A stretch of 64,000 bases of DNA from Acanthamoeba castellanii str. Neff (Eukaryota > Discosea > Longamoebia > Acanthamoebidae): positions 860,001 through 924,000 of the forward strand of contig NW_004457702.1 in assembly GCF_000313135.1 (NCBI RefSeq). The letters run 5' to 3'. Both the position numbers and the translations under genes were made by a program. A model generated the notes under the pieces. That model ran no database searches. It was not told the origin of the DNA and saw nothing but the letters and a program-made list of their open reading frames with translations. Of this stretch, positions 22,389-33,970 are shown piece after piece (within the stretch, counting starts at the first letter, position 1; each line of letters begins with the position of its first letter).

Positions 22389-23803
22389 GTGGTGCGTGTG
22401 CGGTGGTGCGTGTCCAGATCTGCTGTCGCGCTATATCGAGATGACGGACGACAACGGGGAACCGTTCACGGACACCTATCTGCGCGACATCGTACTCAAC
22501 TTCATGTACCGCACTCACCCTTGCCCCCCCCTCAAATTGAAATCATTGCATTCCTAATTAATGGAATCACAGGATTGCCGGACGAGACACCACTGCTCAA
22601 GCACTCACCGTACTTACCCGCCTCACCGACGCACGACACTCACACTTGAGTGTGAACACACTCTGTTTTCATGTTTGCTGACATGCTGATATGCTGATGT
22701 GGTGCAGCGATAGCAGGTAAAGTGGCCATTTGCATTGCGAGGACAGTGGTGCTTTTACCTGCTATCGCTGCATCCCGAAGCCAAGGCCAAGGTTCGGCTG
22801 TTCACGCAGCCCGGTCATTAATAATCATTTTTTTCATTATAGGATATATTTATTACAAAATTCTATGTACCAACCCGGCCCGCGCGCAGCTGGTGGCGGA
22901 GATCGACACGGTGCTCGGCGGCAAGGAGCCGGCGTTCGACAACGTGGACGACCTGCCCTTCCTTCACGCCGTCGTCAACGAGACCCTCAGGTACGACTCT
23001 CATCATCATCATCAGTGACTGGACAACCCCTCGACGTATTCGTTCAATGACACACGCACACGCACACGCACACACAGACTGTACCCGCCCGTGCCGGTGA
23101 ACTCCAAGGCCGCAGTCAACGACGACGTGCTCCCCAACGGCGCCTTCATTCGCGCAGGGGTACGCCGCACACGCACACACGCGGTACCGCACACGCACGC
23201 ACACTTTGAACCAAAATTGAATTGCGGTGGCGATGGTGGTGGTGGTGGTGGTGATGATGATGATGGAGAGCAGATGCAGATCAACTACTCGCCGTGGGTG
23301 CTCAACCGGCTCCCGCAGTACTGGGACCGGCCGAACGACTTCCGGCCCGAGCGGTGGATCGACGGCGAATCGGCCAACGGCGGCCTGCCCGTGCCCAAGA
23401 ACAACGCCCTCCCCTTCATCCCCTTCAACTTCGGGCCCCGCACCTGCCTCGGCATGAAGATGGTACTCCTTACCCATCATCGCGTTGTGCGTGCGTGTCG
23501 TGCGTGTCGTGCGTGTCGTGCGTGTCGTGCGTGTCGTGCGTGTCGTGTCATGGCTAATGGTAACTCAATGCCAGGCGTACCTGGAGATCAAGATCATGGC
23601 GGTGCTGCTGCTGCAGAAGGTCGACCTGGTGCTTGCGCCCGACCAGGTACGCAATAGGGACCCTATACTTGAATGTAACGCAAAATTGTGCTGATCGGTG
23701 TCGCCCATCGTGCATCGTGCATCATCAGGAGGTGCACTACCGGTCGGCCATCACCCTGTCGGCCAAGAACGGCATCCGCATGGTGCCCCAGCCTCGCCCA
23801 TGA
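20450..23803 (+). CDS. Cytochrome P450 monooxygenase (fatty-acid-hydroxylase-like)
   Basis: Haem-thiolate monooxygenase with an N-terminal membrane anchor ([17 protein letters not shown]). ATG at 20450, stop TGA at 23801-23803, about a dozen exons. Landmarks: [13 protein letters not shown] (20595), C-helix [17 protein letters not shown] (21324), I-helix [12 protein letters not shown] (about 22572-22609), K-helix [14 protein letters not shown] with ExxR (22980-23110), PERF-like FRPERWI (23340), haem loop [10 protein letters not shown] with cysteine ligand (23428-23455). The I-helix is split over short exons; [15 protein letters not shown] continues at 22746. All essential residues are present, so the gene looks functional. 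The pattern resembles CYP86/CYP704-like fatty acid hydroxylases, but the substrate is unknown. Introns are unusually rich in minisatellites. Confidence 0.93.
20738..20876. repeat. CACACG/CACGCA repeat, P450 intron
   Basis: About 140 bp of mixed CACACG, CGCACG and CATACA units filling an intron between DNTDK and YGGVWAV. Confidence 0.9.
21156..21283. repeat. TGTGTCG minisatellite, P450 intron
   Basis: About 18 copies of the 7-mer TGTGTCG with one shortened unit, inside the intron before the NGRNWK exon. The unit matches that in myosin and HYOU1 introns. Confidence 0.95.
21833..22058. repeat. GTGCGTGTCGT minisatellite, P450 intron
   Basis: About 225 bp of an 11-mer (GTGCGTGTCGT) degrading into a GTGTC 5-mer and back, located in the intron before the [10 protein letters not shown] exon. 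Confidence 0.93.
22267..22415. repeat. GT-rich microsatellite with GTGCGGTG units, P450 intron
   Basis: A GT dinucleotide core (about 22335-22387) flanked on both sides by near-identical GTGCGGTGGTGCGTG blocks, inside the intron before DLLSRYIEM. Confidence 0.9.
22704..22771. repeat. 18-bp perfect inverted repeat across a P450 intron-exon border
   Basis: 22704-22721 (GCAGCGATAGCAGGTAAA) is the exact reverse complement of 22754-22771, with 32 bp between. The left arm is intronic; the right arm is coding (FYLLSLH of the P450). The transcript could fold into a stable hairpin enclosing the splice acceptor at about 22745. Confidence 0.95.
23482..23553. repeat. GTGCGTGTC 9-mer repeat, P450 intron
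   Basis: About seven copies of the 9-mer GTGCGTGTC in the short intron directly after the haem-binding exon. Confidence 0.92.
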
Positions 23804-23954
23804 AAAACAACCACGTAATTGTTCTTTTTATTTTTTAATCCTATTTTTGATCCTATTTTATGATGTTGTTATTATAATCATGTCTATGTTTTTTGTCATG
23901 AAGACAACTTCACCACCGAGTGGGGGGGGGCAGCTTGCATTCCACATTCCTCTC

Positions 23955-26247
23955 TTCAGTCGGCCTGCGCGCCGCCCTCGATGTATGACGTCAGCACGGC
24001 CGGCTGGTGGTGCTGCGCCTCTTCGCCTTCGTCCTTGTAGTAGCGCTGGCGCTCGTCGTCGTTGTCGTCCCCGTCGCCGACGGCGTGGTACACGTAGCCG
24101 TGCTCCTCCTCGACCACCTCCTGCGCCTCGCCCGGCCGCACGAACGAGAACTCGGACCAGTGGATCGCCAGGTCCCAGAACGACGTCGCCACGAAGAACG
24201 AGACCACAATCACCACCTTACCTGTTGGTCGTGTGTTGTTGGTCGTGTCGCGTCGTGTGTCGTGTGCGTCGTGTCGTGTCGTGTCGCGTCGTGTGTCGTG
24301 TCGTTGGTCGTGTCGTGTGCGTTGAGAACGGAGCAAATGAGGTGTTGGGGGGGGGGGCAGAGCGCGACTGGTACCGGCGGCGGAGGAGCTCTCGTAGGCG
24401 TCGTTGGCGTAGAAGGCGTAGAGCAGGAACGCGAACAAATTGTACACGATCATCGCCAGCTGACCGAATCGACCTGGGCAGGAAGTGTAAGAAAAGAAAA
24501 GAAAGAACACTGAAAGAAGAAGGCTTGCGTGGTGGTACCGAGGTGGGTCCAGTTGGTGCTGATCTTCTTGATGTCCATGAGCCAGATCATGAAGAAGGTC
24601 TGCATGATGTGCGTGAACAGCAGCAGGAGCAGCGTGATCACCACCATCGCATTCTCGGCCTGCGTGCGCCCACCCAAATTTCGTTAGGCCGGCCCTTTCG
24701 CAAACCATGGGCAACCCACCGGGGTCCAGTACCTGGGTACAGACGAACACGATGAAGATGACCGACGTCACAGACGACGTAATGCCCAGCAGCACTCGAT
24801 CGAACGTTATCACCACCCTATCGCACACGCACCCGCACACAACACAACACGCACACGCACACAGCACGCACATGCATGCACGCACACGACACACGGGAAG
24901 TGGTTAACGAAGAATTGGGGGGGCGGGCGTGGTGTTGGGTGATGAGCGGACCAGTGGGCGGCGAGGTTGCGGTAGAGGGCGGGATCGGTCGGGGTCCAGT
25001 GCCAGAGGGCGAAGATGGTGTAGAAGAGCAGGCTGCCCACCAGCACGGAGAGGAGGGCGAACAGGTAGCGCCAGGTGTGGGGTATGAACGCGATGGCCAG
25101 CATCATCAGCGCCGCCACCACGAACAGCAGCACTCCCTCGCCCGGGAAGCACACCCGCTCGCCGCGTTTGTGCGCATCTAACCGCAACACACGCACACGC
25201 ACACGCACACGCACCACACACCATCGTAAGAATGTGTCGTGTCGTGTCGTTGGTCGTGTCGTGTCGTTGGTCGTGTCGTGTCGTACGGGGTTCAAAGTTA
25301 AATTTGAGCCAATGGCGTGCGATGTTACGGTGGAATTCGACCACGAGTGGCAGCACGAGGGTCGAGATGGGGACCACCTCCGGCAGCTTCTTCTCCAGCC
25401 GGTGCGCGTACCCGTACGCCGAACCTACCCCCCCAACGACGAGCGAGCATGACAATCATCGTTAAGGTGGCGCTGTACGTCATGCTGACAGCAACACCGC
25501 AAGTACCCACGACGTCGACCACGGCCAGGGCGCTGTAGATGGTAACGATGGACATCACCAGCAGGTCGCACACCCGCGAGTTCATCCGCATGTCCTCCTT
25601 CGCTTGCCTGACATCATGCGCCACCTTAATGGTTAGTTGAACGCCACCTTAAAAGTGCGATTAAGGTGGCGTACCGCTGGCGCAGCATCAGGAAGACGAA
25701 CTCGAAGAGGGCGCAGAGGATGCTGAGGACGTGGAAGGCGCCGAACAGGGCGCGGTCCTCCTGCTTGACCAGGAACGAGACCGAGTCGACGGCGACGAGG
25801 GCCACCAGCGAGAGGAGGAGCAGCACGGTGGGCACCGACACCAGCCGCCGCATGAGGGCCTTGCACCCGCGCCCGCGCCACTCGCTAAAGAAGGCCCACA
25901 GCGGCACCAGGCCTGAAGAAGAAGGAGAAGAACGTCAAGTCAGTCACACATGAAGTAGTAGTAGTAGAAGAAAAAGAAGAAAGAAGAAAGTGTGGAGTAC
26001 TGAGGATGACGTAGACGTAGAGGAAGATGGCGAGGACGAGTCGTGTGATGAGCCAGGCCTCTGAATGCCGCTTGCTGTCCTCCATCAGCTCCGACACGAA
26101 CAGGCCCACCAGTAGAATTCCTGGTGTTGGGGTGAGAGCAATGTAGCGTGTTATAAAACAACATGGTCTGTAGTAGGGGGGGGGTTAGCAAGTACCAACG
26201 ACAGCTATGAGCTGATAGCCCAGCATGAGGGACTTGACTCTGGCCAT
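23955..26247 (-). CDS. Polytopic membrane protein, possibly otopetrin-like
   Basis: ATG at 26245-26247 (MARVKSLMLGYQL), stop TGA at 23955-23957, roughly ten exons, several encoding one or two hydrophobic segments. I count about ten to twelve membrane spans, e.g. LITRLVLAIFLYVYVIL, VPTVLLLLSLVALVAV, LFGAFHVLSILCALFEFVF, EGVLLFVVAALMMLAIAF, VVITLLLLLFTHIMQTFFM and KVVIVVSFFVATSFWDLAI. The C-terminus is cytosolic-looking and very acidic (DGDDNDDE) with Tyr/His. The many spans and the HIMQTFFM segment recall otopetrin proton channels, but I cannot confirm homology and treat it as an unknown polytopic protein. Stop is 151 bp from that of the convergent P450. Confidence 0.75.
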
Positions 26248-26651
26248 GATGGTAACCAGCACACAAGTTCGGTACTAAACACTTTGCAAGAGATGTAAAA
26301 GATGTAATAGAGGAAAGGGGTGAGGCCACCCAGAAGAGAACGATCATGTCCGTTGGTGCTTGCGCCCAGACGTCGGCGGTTCGCAAAGAGAGAAGAAGAC
26401 GAGTGTGATGGGGGCCAAATCAAAGCGGGCGAGAAAGGGGGGAAAAGAAGGGTGGACCCAACCAAGAATCCAGTGGCACACGTAACCTAATCTCCGAGGG
26501 GCTCAAATTTCCGCAGAACTGTCACCATAGCCGCGTGCACGAATCTCACCGCACACACACGACTCACGACACACACGACACACACACAGTCAGGCGACCT
26601 CACACACAACATGAGCCAGATTGAGAAGTGTGGTTATTGAATCGATGAAGA
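26248..26651. other. Intergenic, membrane-protein promoter and PFK 3' flank
   Basis: 404 bp with no supportable gene; contains short CACACGA repeats near 26550-26590. Confidence 0.5.
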
Positions 26652-29600
26652 TCAAGAAGACGATGAGGATGAGGAATGGGTGGCGGCGGAGTGGGTGGCG
26701 GCGGTGGAGGAGTTGAAGGCCTCGGGCACGGCGAGGAGGTGGAAGCACTCGCGGAGGGAGAGCCACCACTGGTCGATCGGCCGACGACGCGCGACGTCGA
26801 TCATGGGCAGGACCCGCTCCAGCGGCGTCGTCAGCGTCTCGCCCGCGATTTCTCCGACCACCGCACTGCCCGCGTGTCGTGTGTGTCGTGTGTGTCGGGT
26901 GAGCAGGTTGTGTGCGTGCGCGGTCACGAGATTGAAGTTACCTGGGATGCGGAGCGGAAGGCGTGGCGGTCGCGGCAGCGCGGCCGATGAACTCGATGGC
27001 CTCCGCCGCCATGCGTACGGCTCTGGAGACCATACATACACACCAAGCGAAGCGATGAATGATGAGTGATATCACTACTATCCTGAGCCGTGCGCACTGT
27101 GTGCGGCGTGCGTGCATGTGCGGGCGGCGTGTGATACCGAATACGATCGATGGGAGAGGGATCGCCGCCCTGCTGCAGATGGCCAAGCACGGCCTTGCGC
27201 ACCGAGAAACTGCCCTTGCCTGGTAGTCATCACCAACACGAGCCGACGATCAGGAATGAAAGGCGCCAGTGGTGGGAGGGGGGGGGAGCAAGAATGACCA
27301 ACCTTCTTCCTCAAAGAGCGAGGCCACGAAGTTGGTGTTGTACACCTTGTTGGCCTTCTCGTTGATGACGATCAGGCCCATGCCGCCCGCCATGGACTTG
27401 TTCTTGTGCGCAAACCTGCGTGTGTCGTGTGTGTCGTGTGTGTCGTGTGTGTCGTGTGGGCGGGAGGATGCAATGTTAGGGCAGAGAGGCGGAGGAGGCA
27501 GAGCGCAGAGGCGGTGGAACCGTTGGACAAGCTCGAGGCTGTTGTCCTTGAGGAGGTCGAGGGTGATGCCCTCCTCGGGCAGGTACACGGTCTCTGCACC
27601 GGCGCCTAGCGCGGCGTTGAGGGCCAGGTAACCGCAGTAGGCGCCCATCACCTCCACCACAAACACTCGACCTACAGTGATAGCGCTCTGCGTGTGCGTG
27701 CGGTCGGGCGTGTGCGATGATGTGTGTGCGGTTGTGCGTGTGCGGGTCAGAAAACAATTCGTACAATTACGGTGATGCGGGAAGACGGAGGTGGACATGG
27801 TGCCTGCTTGATCTTGTCCATGGCTTCGAGGATGTTGTTGAGGGAGGTGTCCGAGCCGATGGAGAATTCGGTGGCGGGCAGGTTGTTGCTGATGGTCGCC
27901 GGGATCAGGATCTTCGTGAGTCCCAGCTTGGGGAACTTCTCCTTTCGCTTGTCCAGCAGCATCACGCCCTGTTTTTATCACCGCACACAAAATTCGCAAT
28001 TACGACACGACACACGCACGACACGACACTCGCACGGCGACACGACACGACACGCACGGCAGGAAAGACGGAGAGATACCTCGAGAGCCTCCCAGCCGCC
28101 GATAATGAGAAGATTGTCGATGTTGAACCTTTCAAGAACATCGGCGATCTTCTGGAGCTCGGGTTTGCCCTGTGACGACGACAGCCGGACCAAACGGTCA
28201 GCTGCAACGCTTAGCTGTCAAGGCATTTATTATTATTACTATTATTATTATTATTATTATTGGCGGGGGTACCTTGGGGGCCGCTCGCGAGGTGCCGAGG
28301 AGGGAGCCTCCGATGGAGGACCAGCCGTTGACCGTCATCCAATCGACCTCGCGCACGTCGCCGCGCACCAGACCTTCGAAACCCTCGTAGACCGCGAACA
28401 CGCGAAAACCTGCGAGCGGTCATTGCGAGTGAGCACTGTGTCGTGTCGTTGGACGTGTCGTGTCGGTCGTATCGTGTGACCGTCACCTTTATCGAGGGCC
28501 AGACGGACTGCGGCGCGGACGGCCGTGTTCATGCCGGGCGACGACGCCCCCGCGTGCATTACAGCGATGTGCGGGGCCGTGTTCTGAGCGAGCGGTGCAT
28601 GGGTCAGAAGAAAACAAAATAAAGCAAAACAAAAACAAAAACAAAAATATACCGAGGGAGCGTGGAAGTGGGGCTTGGGTCGGGCGAAGGTGACGAAGGC
28701 CGCCTGGGAGTCGATGAACTGCTGACCTCGCATCGCACGAGCCTCATTGTACTTCTTGGCCTCAATCAAGCGCGCCACCTCCTTGGTCTGGTGATCGCTT
28801 TACATGATGAGCATGTGCTGTGTGCGTGTGCCATGCGTGTTGTGTGCTGCGCTGTGTGCCGTGCGTGGTGTGTAGCGTATTGAGGTACCCGAGCGACGCA
28901 CTCCATGAGCGGTTTGAGGACGATGGAGCTGCCGGATGTGCAGATGAGACGCGACTCCATGTTGGCCGCGTCTTCGGAGAACAGTGCGTCAACTGCTTCC
29001 GCACCGAGTCGCGTGGACTGCGAAACAGCATATGCGGTTCATGTATGTAGGTTAGCACACATGCATCGATCGGTGCGGTGAGTGTTCAGGTGTGCGCGCG
29101 CTACGTACCATGATCCGATCGTAGGCCGAGGGCGTGCCGCCGCGCTGTACGTGGCCCAGAATGGTGACGCGCGTATCGTGGCCCAGCTCAGTGTCGAGAA
29201 CGCGCTGGCATGGGAAAGGTGTGAGTAAAATTGCATTGAAACGCGTGGAGTCAAGTGTTCTACCTTGACGTCATCAGATTTGATGGGTTTGCCATCGATG
29301 TCAATGGCGCCCTCGGCTACAATCACAATACTCGACCTGCCAACGCACCACACACACACACGTGTGGCGAGAGAAGATGAGTTCACTTCGGTCAACGGCA
29401 TGCTCTCTCCGGGGCTATGGCGCACCTCCTGCCGGAGCTGCGGCCCTGATCGATTCGTTCGCACATGTGACGCTGCCAGTTGGCCACCGGCGACTCGGGG
29501 ACCAGCACGTAGTCGGCACCGGTCGCGAGACCAGCCATCAGCGCCAGCCACTGACCATGCAAAGAAAGAAGATTAGGCCCGGATTGATCGGCTGAATTGG

Positions 29601-30962
29601 GGCAGCCACAGGTGGTGGGCGAAGGACTTACGCCGCAGTGCCGGCCCATGACTTCGACGACGAAGGACCGCTTGTGCGAGGCCGCCGTGGACGAGATGGC
29701 GTCGATGGCCTCGAGAATGCGATGCAGTGCCGAGTCGGCGCCGATGGTCATGTCCGTGCCCCACATGTCGTTATCTAAGAAAGGAGCGTGAGTGAATTTA
29801 GAAAAAAGGTTATCATGGCAAAGCTGTGGAATGTACCAATCGAGCCCACGAGGCCGATGATGAGCAGCTGCTCGGCGGCGTGCTCTCGCTTGACCTTGCC
29901 CTCCGCCACGAGCTCGTCCACCAGCTTCGGGTAGCGCTCTCGAAGGAGATTGGCACCCTGGGTAGCAATCACAGCAAGAAGACGCTGAGCTTCAATACAA
30001 GAAGAAGAAAAGAGAGAAGGTGGTGCGGGTGAAGCTTGACGCACCGTGAGCGAGCCGTCACCGCCGACGACCACCAGCTTGGAGATTCGGTGGTGGATGA
30101 GCGTGCGGACGGCTTTCTTCATTCCCTCCCACTCCTTGAACTCATCGCATCGCGCGGTACCAATCACCGTGCCTCCCTACATCGATCAATACGCAGGCAA
30201 GGTGCGAGACGACCATCAGGCGCAGGGTGGTGAGTGGCCAGCTCGTTGGAGGCAAGAGGTGGCGACGAAGCGATCGTCGCCGATGAAGAGAAGAGCTCGC
30301 GTACCTGCGCGAGGATGCCGGAGACGTCGCCCCAGGTCATTTCGACGATCTCGTTGTCGAGCAGGCCCTTGTAGCCCTCGCAGATGGCGTACACCCTGGC
30401 GCCTCTCTTGAGCCAATTCAAGCCACCGCTTGGTTAGCCTCATGCACGACGCACGACACACACACGACACACGACACACGACACACGACACACAAGAATG
30501 ACTCACCTGGAGAGCAACGCGCACGACGGCACGCACGGCGGCATTCATGCCCTGAGCGTCGCCTCCGCTGGTGATGACTCCGATGGCCTGGCCCCAGCCC
30601 GGCTTCCTCTTTCTCCTCTCGTCATCGTGCTCTTGGCTGCCCTTGCGGTTGGCCAGCTCCTTGAGCTGCATCTTCTTTCTCTGCTCGAGCAGGGTGAAGA
30701 ACTCCTGCATCTGCCGGTGCTCGTGCGGCGATGAGGCCAGCAGGCTCGATGACGGCGAGCCAACGGACGTGAACGAGGATGGTTCGAAGGTGAAGAGCTC
30801 TTCGCCCTCATCGCCATTTCCTCCATTGTGGCCGAGGATGGCGTCGGTCGAGGAGAGTCGCGCACCCATCTGGTCCGACGATGACAGTCGAAGAGAGGGG
30901 CCACCAGGTGCAGGATTCGTGATCCATCGATTGCGCAGCTCGAGGAAGCGAAGGAACGACAT
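26652..30962 (-). CDS. PFK: ATP-dependent 6-phosphofructokinase, duplicated eukaryotic type
   Basis: Phosphorylates fructose 6-phosphate in glycolysis. ATG at 30960-30962, stop at 26652-26654, about 15 exons. An N-terminal extension of roughly 115 residues, Ser/Glu-rich, precedes the catalytic half: ATP-site [19 protein letters not shown] (about 30520-30575), [10 protein letters not shown] (about 30050), catalytic GSID|ND split by an intron, then [11 protein letters not shown] (about 29735), VEVMGRHCG (about 29640), IVIVAEGA (about 29320), [14 protein letters not shown] (about 29130). The regulatory half starts [20 protein letters not shown] (about 28510-28570), with [15 protein letters not shown] and [11 protein letters not shown]. 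This is the fused two-half architecture of animal/fungal PFK rather than the PPi-type enzyme many protists use. It ends in a poly-Ser tail. Confidence 0.95.
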
Positions 30963-31268
30963 TTCTCACGTCAATCTAAATTGAGAAAAAAAAGATTGCC
31001 GCTCTACTCGATTTTTTGCAGATTATCGATGGAGCGCTGTGCCAATGCTCGTGGGACCCGGGCCGAGAAGAGCAAACGATTGAAAATAAAGCAGGCGCCA
31101 CTGTTGATTTATTGTATCTCCCGCAGCCGGTCGTGCTGACAAAGAGTGAGTACCCCAGAAAGTCCCAACGGAAAACTAGGAGAAAATCATTTTCTTGAAC
31201 ACCGCGGTGGGCTGGCACTGAGTACCACAGTTCGAACAGAAACAACGAAGAAGAAGCAGTAGCTAGAC
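30963..31268. promoter_or_regulatory. Divergent promoter region between PFK and rhamnonate dehydratase
   Basis: 306 bp between start codons; AT-richer (TGAAAATAAAG near 31079, ATTTATTG near 31106). No specific element assigned. Confidence 0.4.
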
Positions 31269-33500
31269 ATGAAGCGGGCCACCAGCGTCAGCCGCACTCT
31301 TGTTGGCTTGGTGCGCTCCCACCCACTTTCAGCCAACAAAGATGGCTTCCTGCTTCACTTAAAGTGTCTCTTGGCGAAGGAGGAGTTCGAAGGGGTGGAG
31401 CTGGGACAGAGAGGGTGGACATGATGGTGTGTCTAACTCTTCTCCTTTTGTGGTAACCTCACAAGAACAAGCAGGTCACTGGGCCGCGAGCAGGGACCAT
31501 GCCCCTGCTGTCGTCTCGCCACTTCTCCTCCACTACCCCAGTTCAACGCGGTACACGTACCACCAGCATATCCCCTGTCATGTCGTGTAGAGCGTGTCGT
31601 GGTATGGATGGCCTAGCCTCACATCTTCTCTCTACTTTGTTTTTTTAACTCAACACCACAGAGAAGCCGCGAGTGAAGGAGCTGAGGGCCTACGTCGTTC
31701 AGAAGGACGAGGCCGGAGCCGACTACCACCGCCAGCAGTCGGGCCACTGGATCATCGACACGCCCATCTCCAACCCCATGTCCGTCTACCCGCCCTACCG
31801 CAAGTCCCGCGTCAGGTAAGCCATTGTTTTGCTTCTACTGCTTCTTCTCCTTCATCTTCTTCTTTATCTTTTACTGCTTTCCCTTCTCCTTTATCTTCTT
31901 CTACTGAGAAACGCGTTCATGACCACTACGTACACGCAGCTGGGGAATCGACGTGCTGGGCACGGTCATCGTAGAGGCCGAGCTGGAGGACGGCACGGTG
32001 GGCGTGGGCACCAGCATCGGCGGCGAGCCGGCGTGCTACTTGATCGAGAACCACTTCTCGCGGTTCGTCGAGGGCCAGGACGTGCGCAACGTGGAGCTGA
32101 TGTGGGACCAGATGTGGCGCGGGTCGATGCCCTACGGCCGCAAGGGCCTGGCCATCCAGGCCTTGTCGGCCGTCGATCTCGCCCTGTGGGACTGCCTCGG
32201 CAAGCTCTGGCAGGAGCCCATCTACAACCTCCTCGGCGGCAAGACTAAGGAGAAGCTGCCCGTCTACGCCACCACCAGCCGGCCCGACCTCGCTAAGAAG
32301 GTGCTCACATATGACACACTAATACGCACCCCGCACGCACACGCACACGCACACTCCGACCCGCACGGAGACACGTACGCATGCTTGTCAAGTACCCTGC
32401 TGACCTCTGCGACCGCTCGAGCGCAGATGGGCTTCCACGCGGCCAAGTTCCCTCTGCCCTACTCTCACGCCGAAGGCGAAGAAGGCATGAGGAAGAACAT
32501 CGAGTGTGTCAGAAAGCACAGGGAGAGCGTCGGCCCCGACTTCCCGCTGATGATCGACTGCTACATGTCCCTCACGGTTCCTCTTCTCTTCCCTTTGGCA
32601 GGCATTATTGTGTTTTATCACCAATTTATGGACTGATTTTTGTTACGATAAACAATCAGGTGCCGTACGCGATCGCTCTGGCCAAGGCGGTGGAGCCCTA
32701 CAAGATCAAGTGGATCGAGGAGTTCCTTCCCCCCGATGACTACGACGGCTACTCGCAGGTCAAGAAGGGCAAAGGTGCTGCCTCCCCATCCACCAGCACT
32801 CGCGCCGCTCCACTCATTGGTGTCTTGCTTGATGGTGTACAGGCGAGGCCTCTTGTTTGTTGACTACGGGCGAGCACGAGTACACGCGCTACGGCTTCCG
32901 CGAGCTCATCGAAAGGTGCGGAAGATTTGTCACGTTGTGTGCGGCTGTGTTTGGCGTCGTGGTGTAATGCTGGTGGGTGTGACCACAGGCGGTGCGTGGA
33001 CATTCTTCAGCCCGACATCACCTGGGTGGGAGGCCTCACTGAGGCCAAGAAGATCTACTCCATGGCTGCGGCCTATGACATCCCTGGTGAGTATCTCCGC
33101 CCCCACTCCACCCATCATTATCATATGTGGGCCGCCGCTCACCGTGGGGCGTGAACGCGATGACCATGTGAAGTGATTCCGCACGGCTCGTCGGTGTTCT
33201 CCTACCACCTGCAGTTCGCCTATGCCAACTCGCCCATGGCCGAGATCCTGATCATGAGCCCCAAGGCCGATAAGGTAAAACACGCGAAACACGACACGAC
33301 ACACGACACGCAACACAACAATCTGAAACATGTTGTCACCATAACAGGTGGTACCAGTGTTCGCCAATCTGTTCACCAACGAGCCGCTGCCGGACGACCA
33401 GGGCTACCTGCAACTGGACGAGAACAAGCACGGCTGGGGCGTGGACCTCAACAAAGACGGTCTCAAGCTGCAGAGGCCCTACCCTCGGCACCAGCACTAG
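31269..33500 (+). CDS. L-rhamnonate dehydratase (enolase superfamily) with probable mitochondrial presequence
   Basis: Dehydrates L-rhamnonate to 2-keto-3-deoxy-L-rhamnonate in non-phosphorylating rhamnose catabolism. Exon 1 (31269-31310, MKRATSVSRTLVGL) joins in phase to exon 2 (31475-31550, containing MPLLSSRHFSSTTPVQR), then exon 3 at 31662. The leader is rich in Arg/Ser/Thr and free of acids, a typical matrix presequence. The body follows bacterial RhmD throughout: HWIIDTPISNPMSVYP, WGIDVLGTVIVEAE, AVDLALWDCLGK, metal ligands in MIDCYMS (Asp), KWIEEFLPP (Glu) and TTGEHEYT (Glu), and catalytic IPHGSSVFSYH (His) at about 33177-33207. It ends RPYPRHQH, stop TAG at 33498-33500. The protein is full length. 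A bacterial-type enzyme with a eukaryotic leader and introns points to an old transfer. Confidence 0.92.
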
Positions 33501-33970
33501 TGGACTGGCTGGGCACATGTGGCCACATCATATGATACCACTCAAGTGGGATATACACAAAAAAGCCAAAAATCAGCCGAAGTCCCACTAAAGGCAAAAT
33601 GGGGGGGGGGAGTGTATGGCTATCAAACAGGTTGAGGCAGAGTAGACTATAGCAAGCACAGCAGGAAAGTGGGAAGGGTGTTCCCCATCTAGTGCTTGAG
33701 ACTCTTGGTTATGGGTAAGCTGCTGCTTCAAAGGAGTGTCTTCAAGCTCACACTGCCCTACAACAACCTCTCCTCAGACCATTGTGCAACCATCCTCAAG
33801 GGCATTGCCAAGGCAGCAGGCCTGGACACTACCATCTTCATGGCCCACACCTTCTGCAAATCAGGCATCATGGTGGGCATCAGAACAGGCATTGAGCTGG
33901 ACGCCCTCTTCCACCTTGGAGGGTGGTGCACACCCGCTGAACCAGTAGCTGTCCGACCGAATTGCTGACA
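33501..33970 (+). mobile_element. Decayed tyrosine-recombinase-like fragment in a CpG-free block
   Basis: An open stretch of about 90 codons (33696-33968) contains LKGIAKAAGLDTTIFMAHTF, then CKSG and later LDALFHLGGW. Spacing and residues resemble the C-terminal half of tyrosine recombinases as found in phage integrases, Cryptons and DIRS elements: an AGI-like helix, the HxxR box and the downstream H/W box. The HxxR box reads H-T-F-C, with Cys where the catalytic Arg should be. No N-terminal half, terminal repeats or partner genes are seen, so this would be a relic. The surrounding 33580-33901 has no CpG. Homology is by eye only. Confidence 0.4.

Noticed and set aside
22560..22780. P450 thought to be a pseudogene because the I-helix seemed missing
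   Set aside because: The I-helix [12 protein letters not shown] is found as a small exon at about 22572-22609, followed by an exon starting [15 protein letters not shown] at about 22746; all junctions have GT-AG borders.
29400..29530. Apparent frameshift in PFK after the [10 protein letters not shown] segment
   Set aside because: An intron with donor GTGCGCC restores [13 protein letters not shown] in frame, so no lesion is needed.
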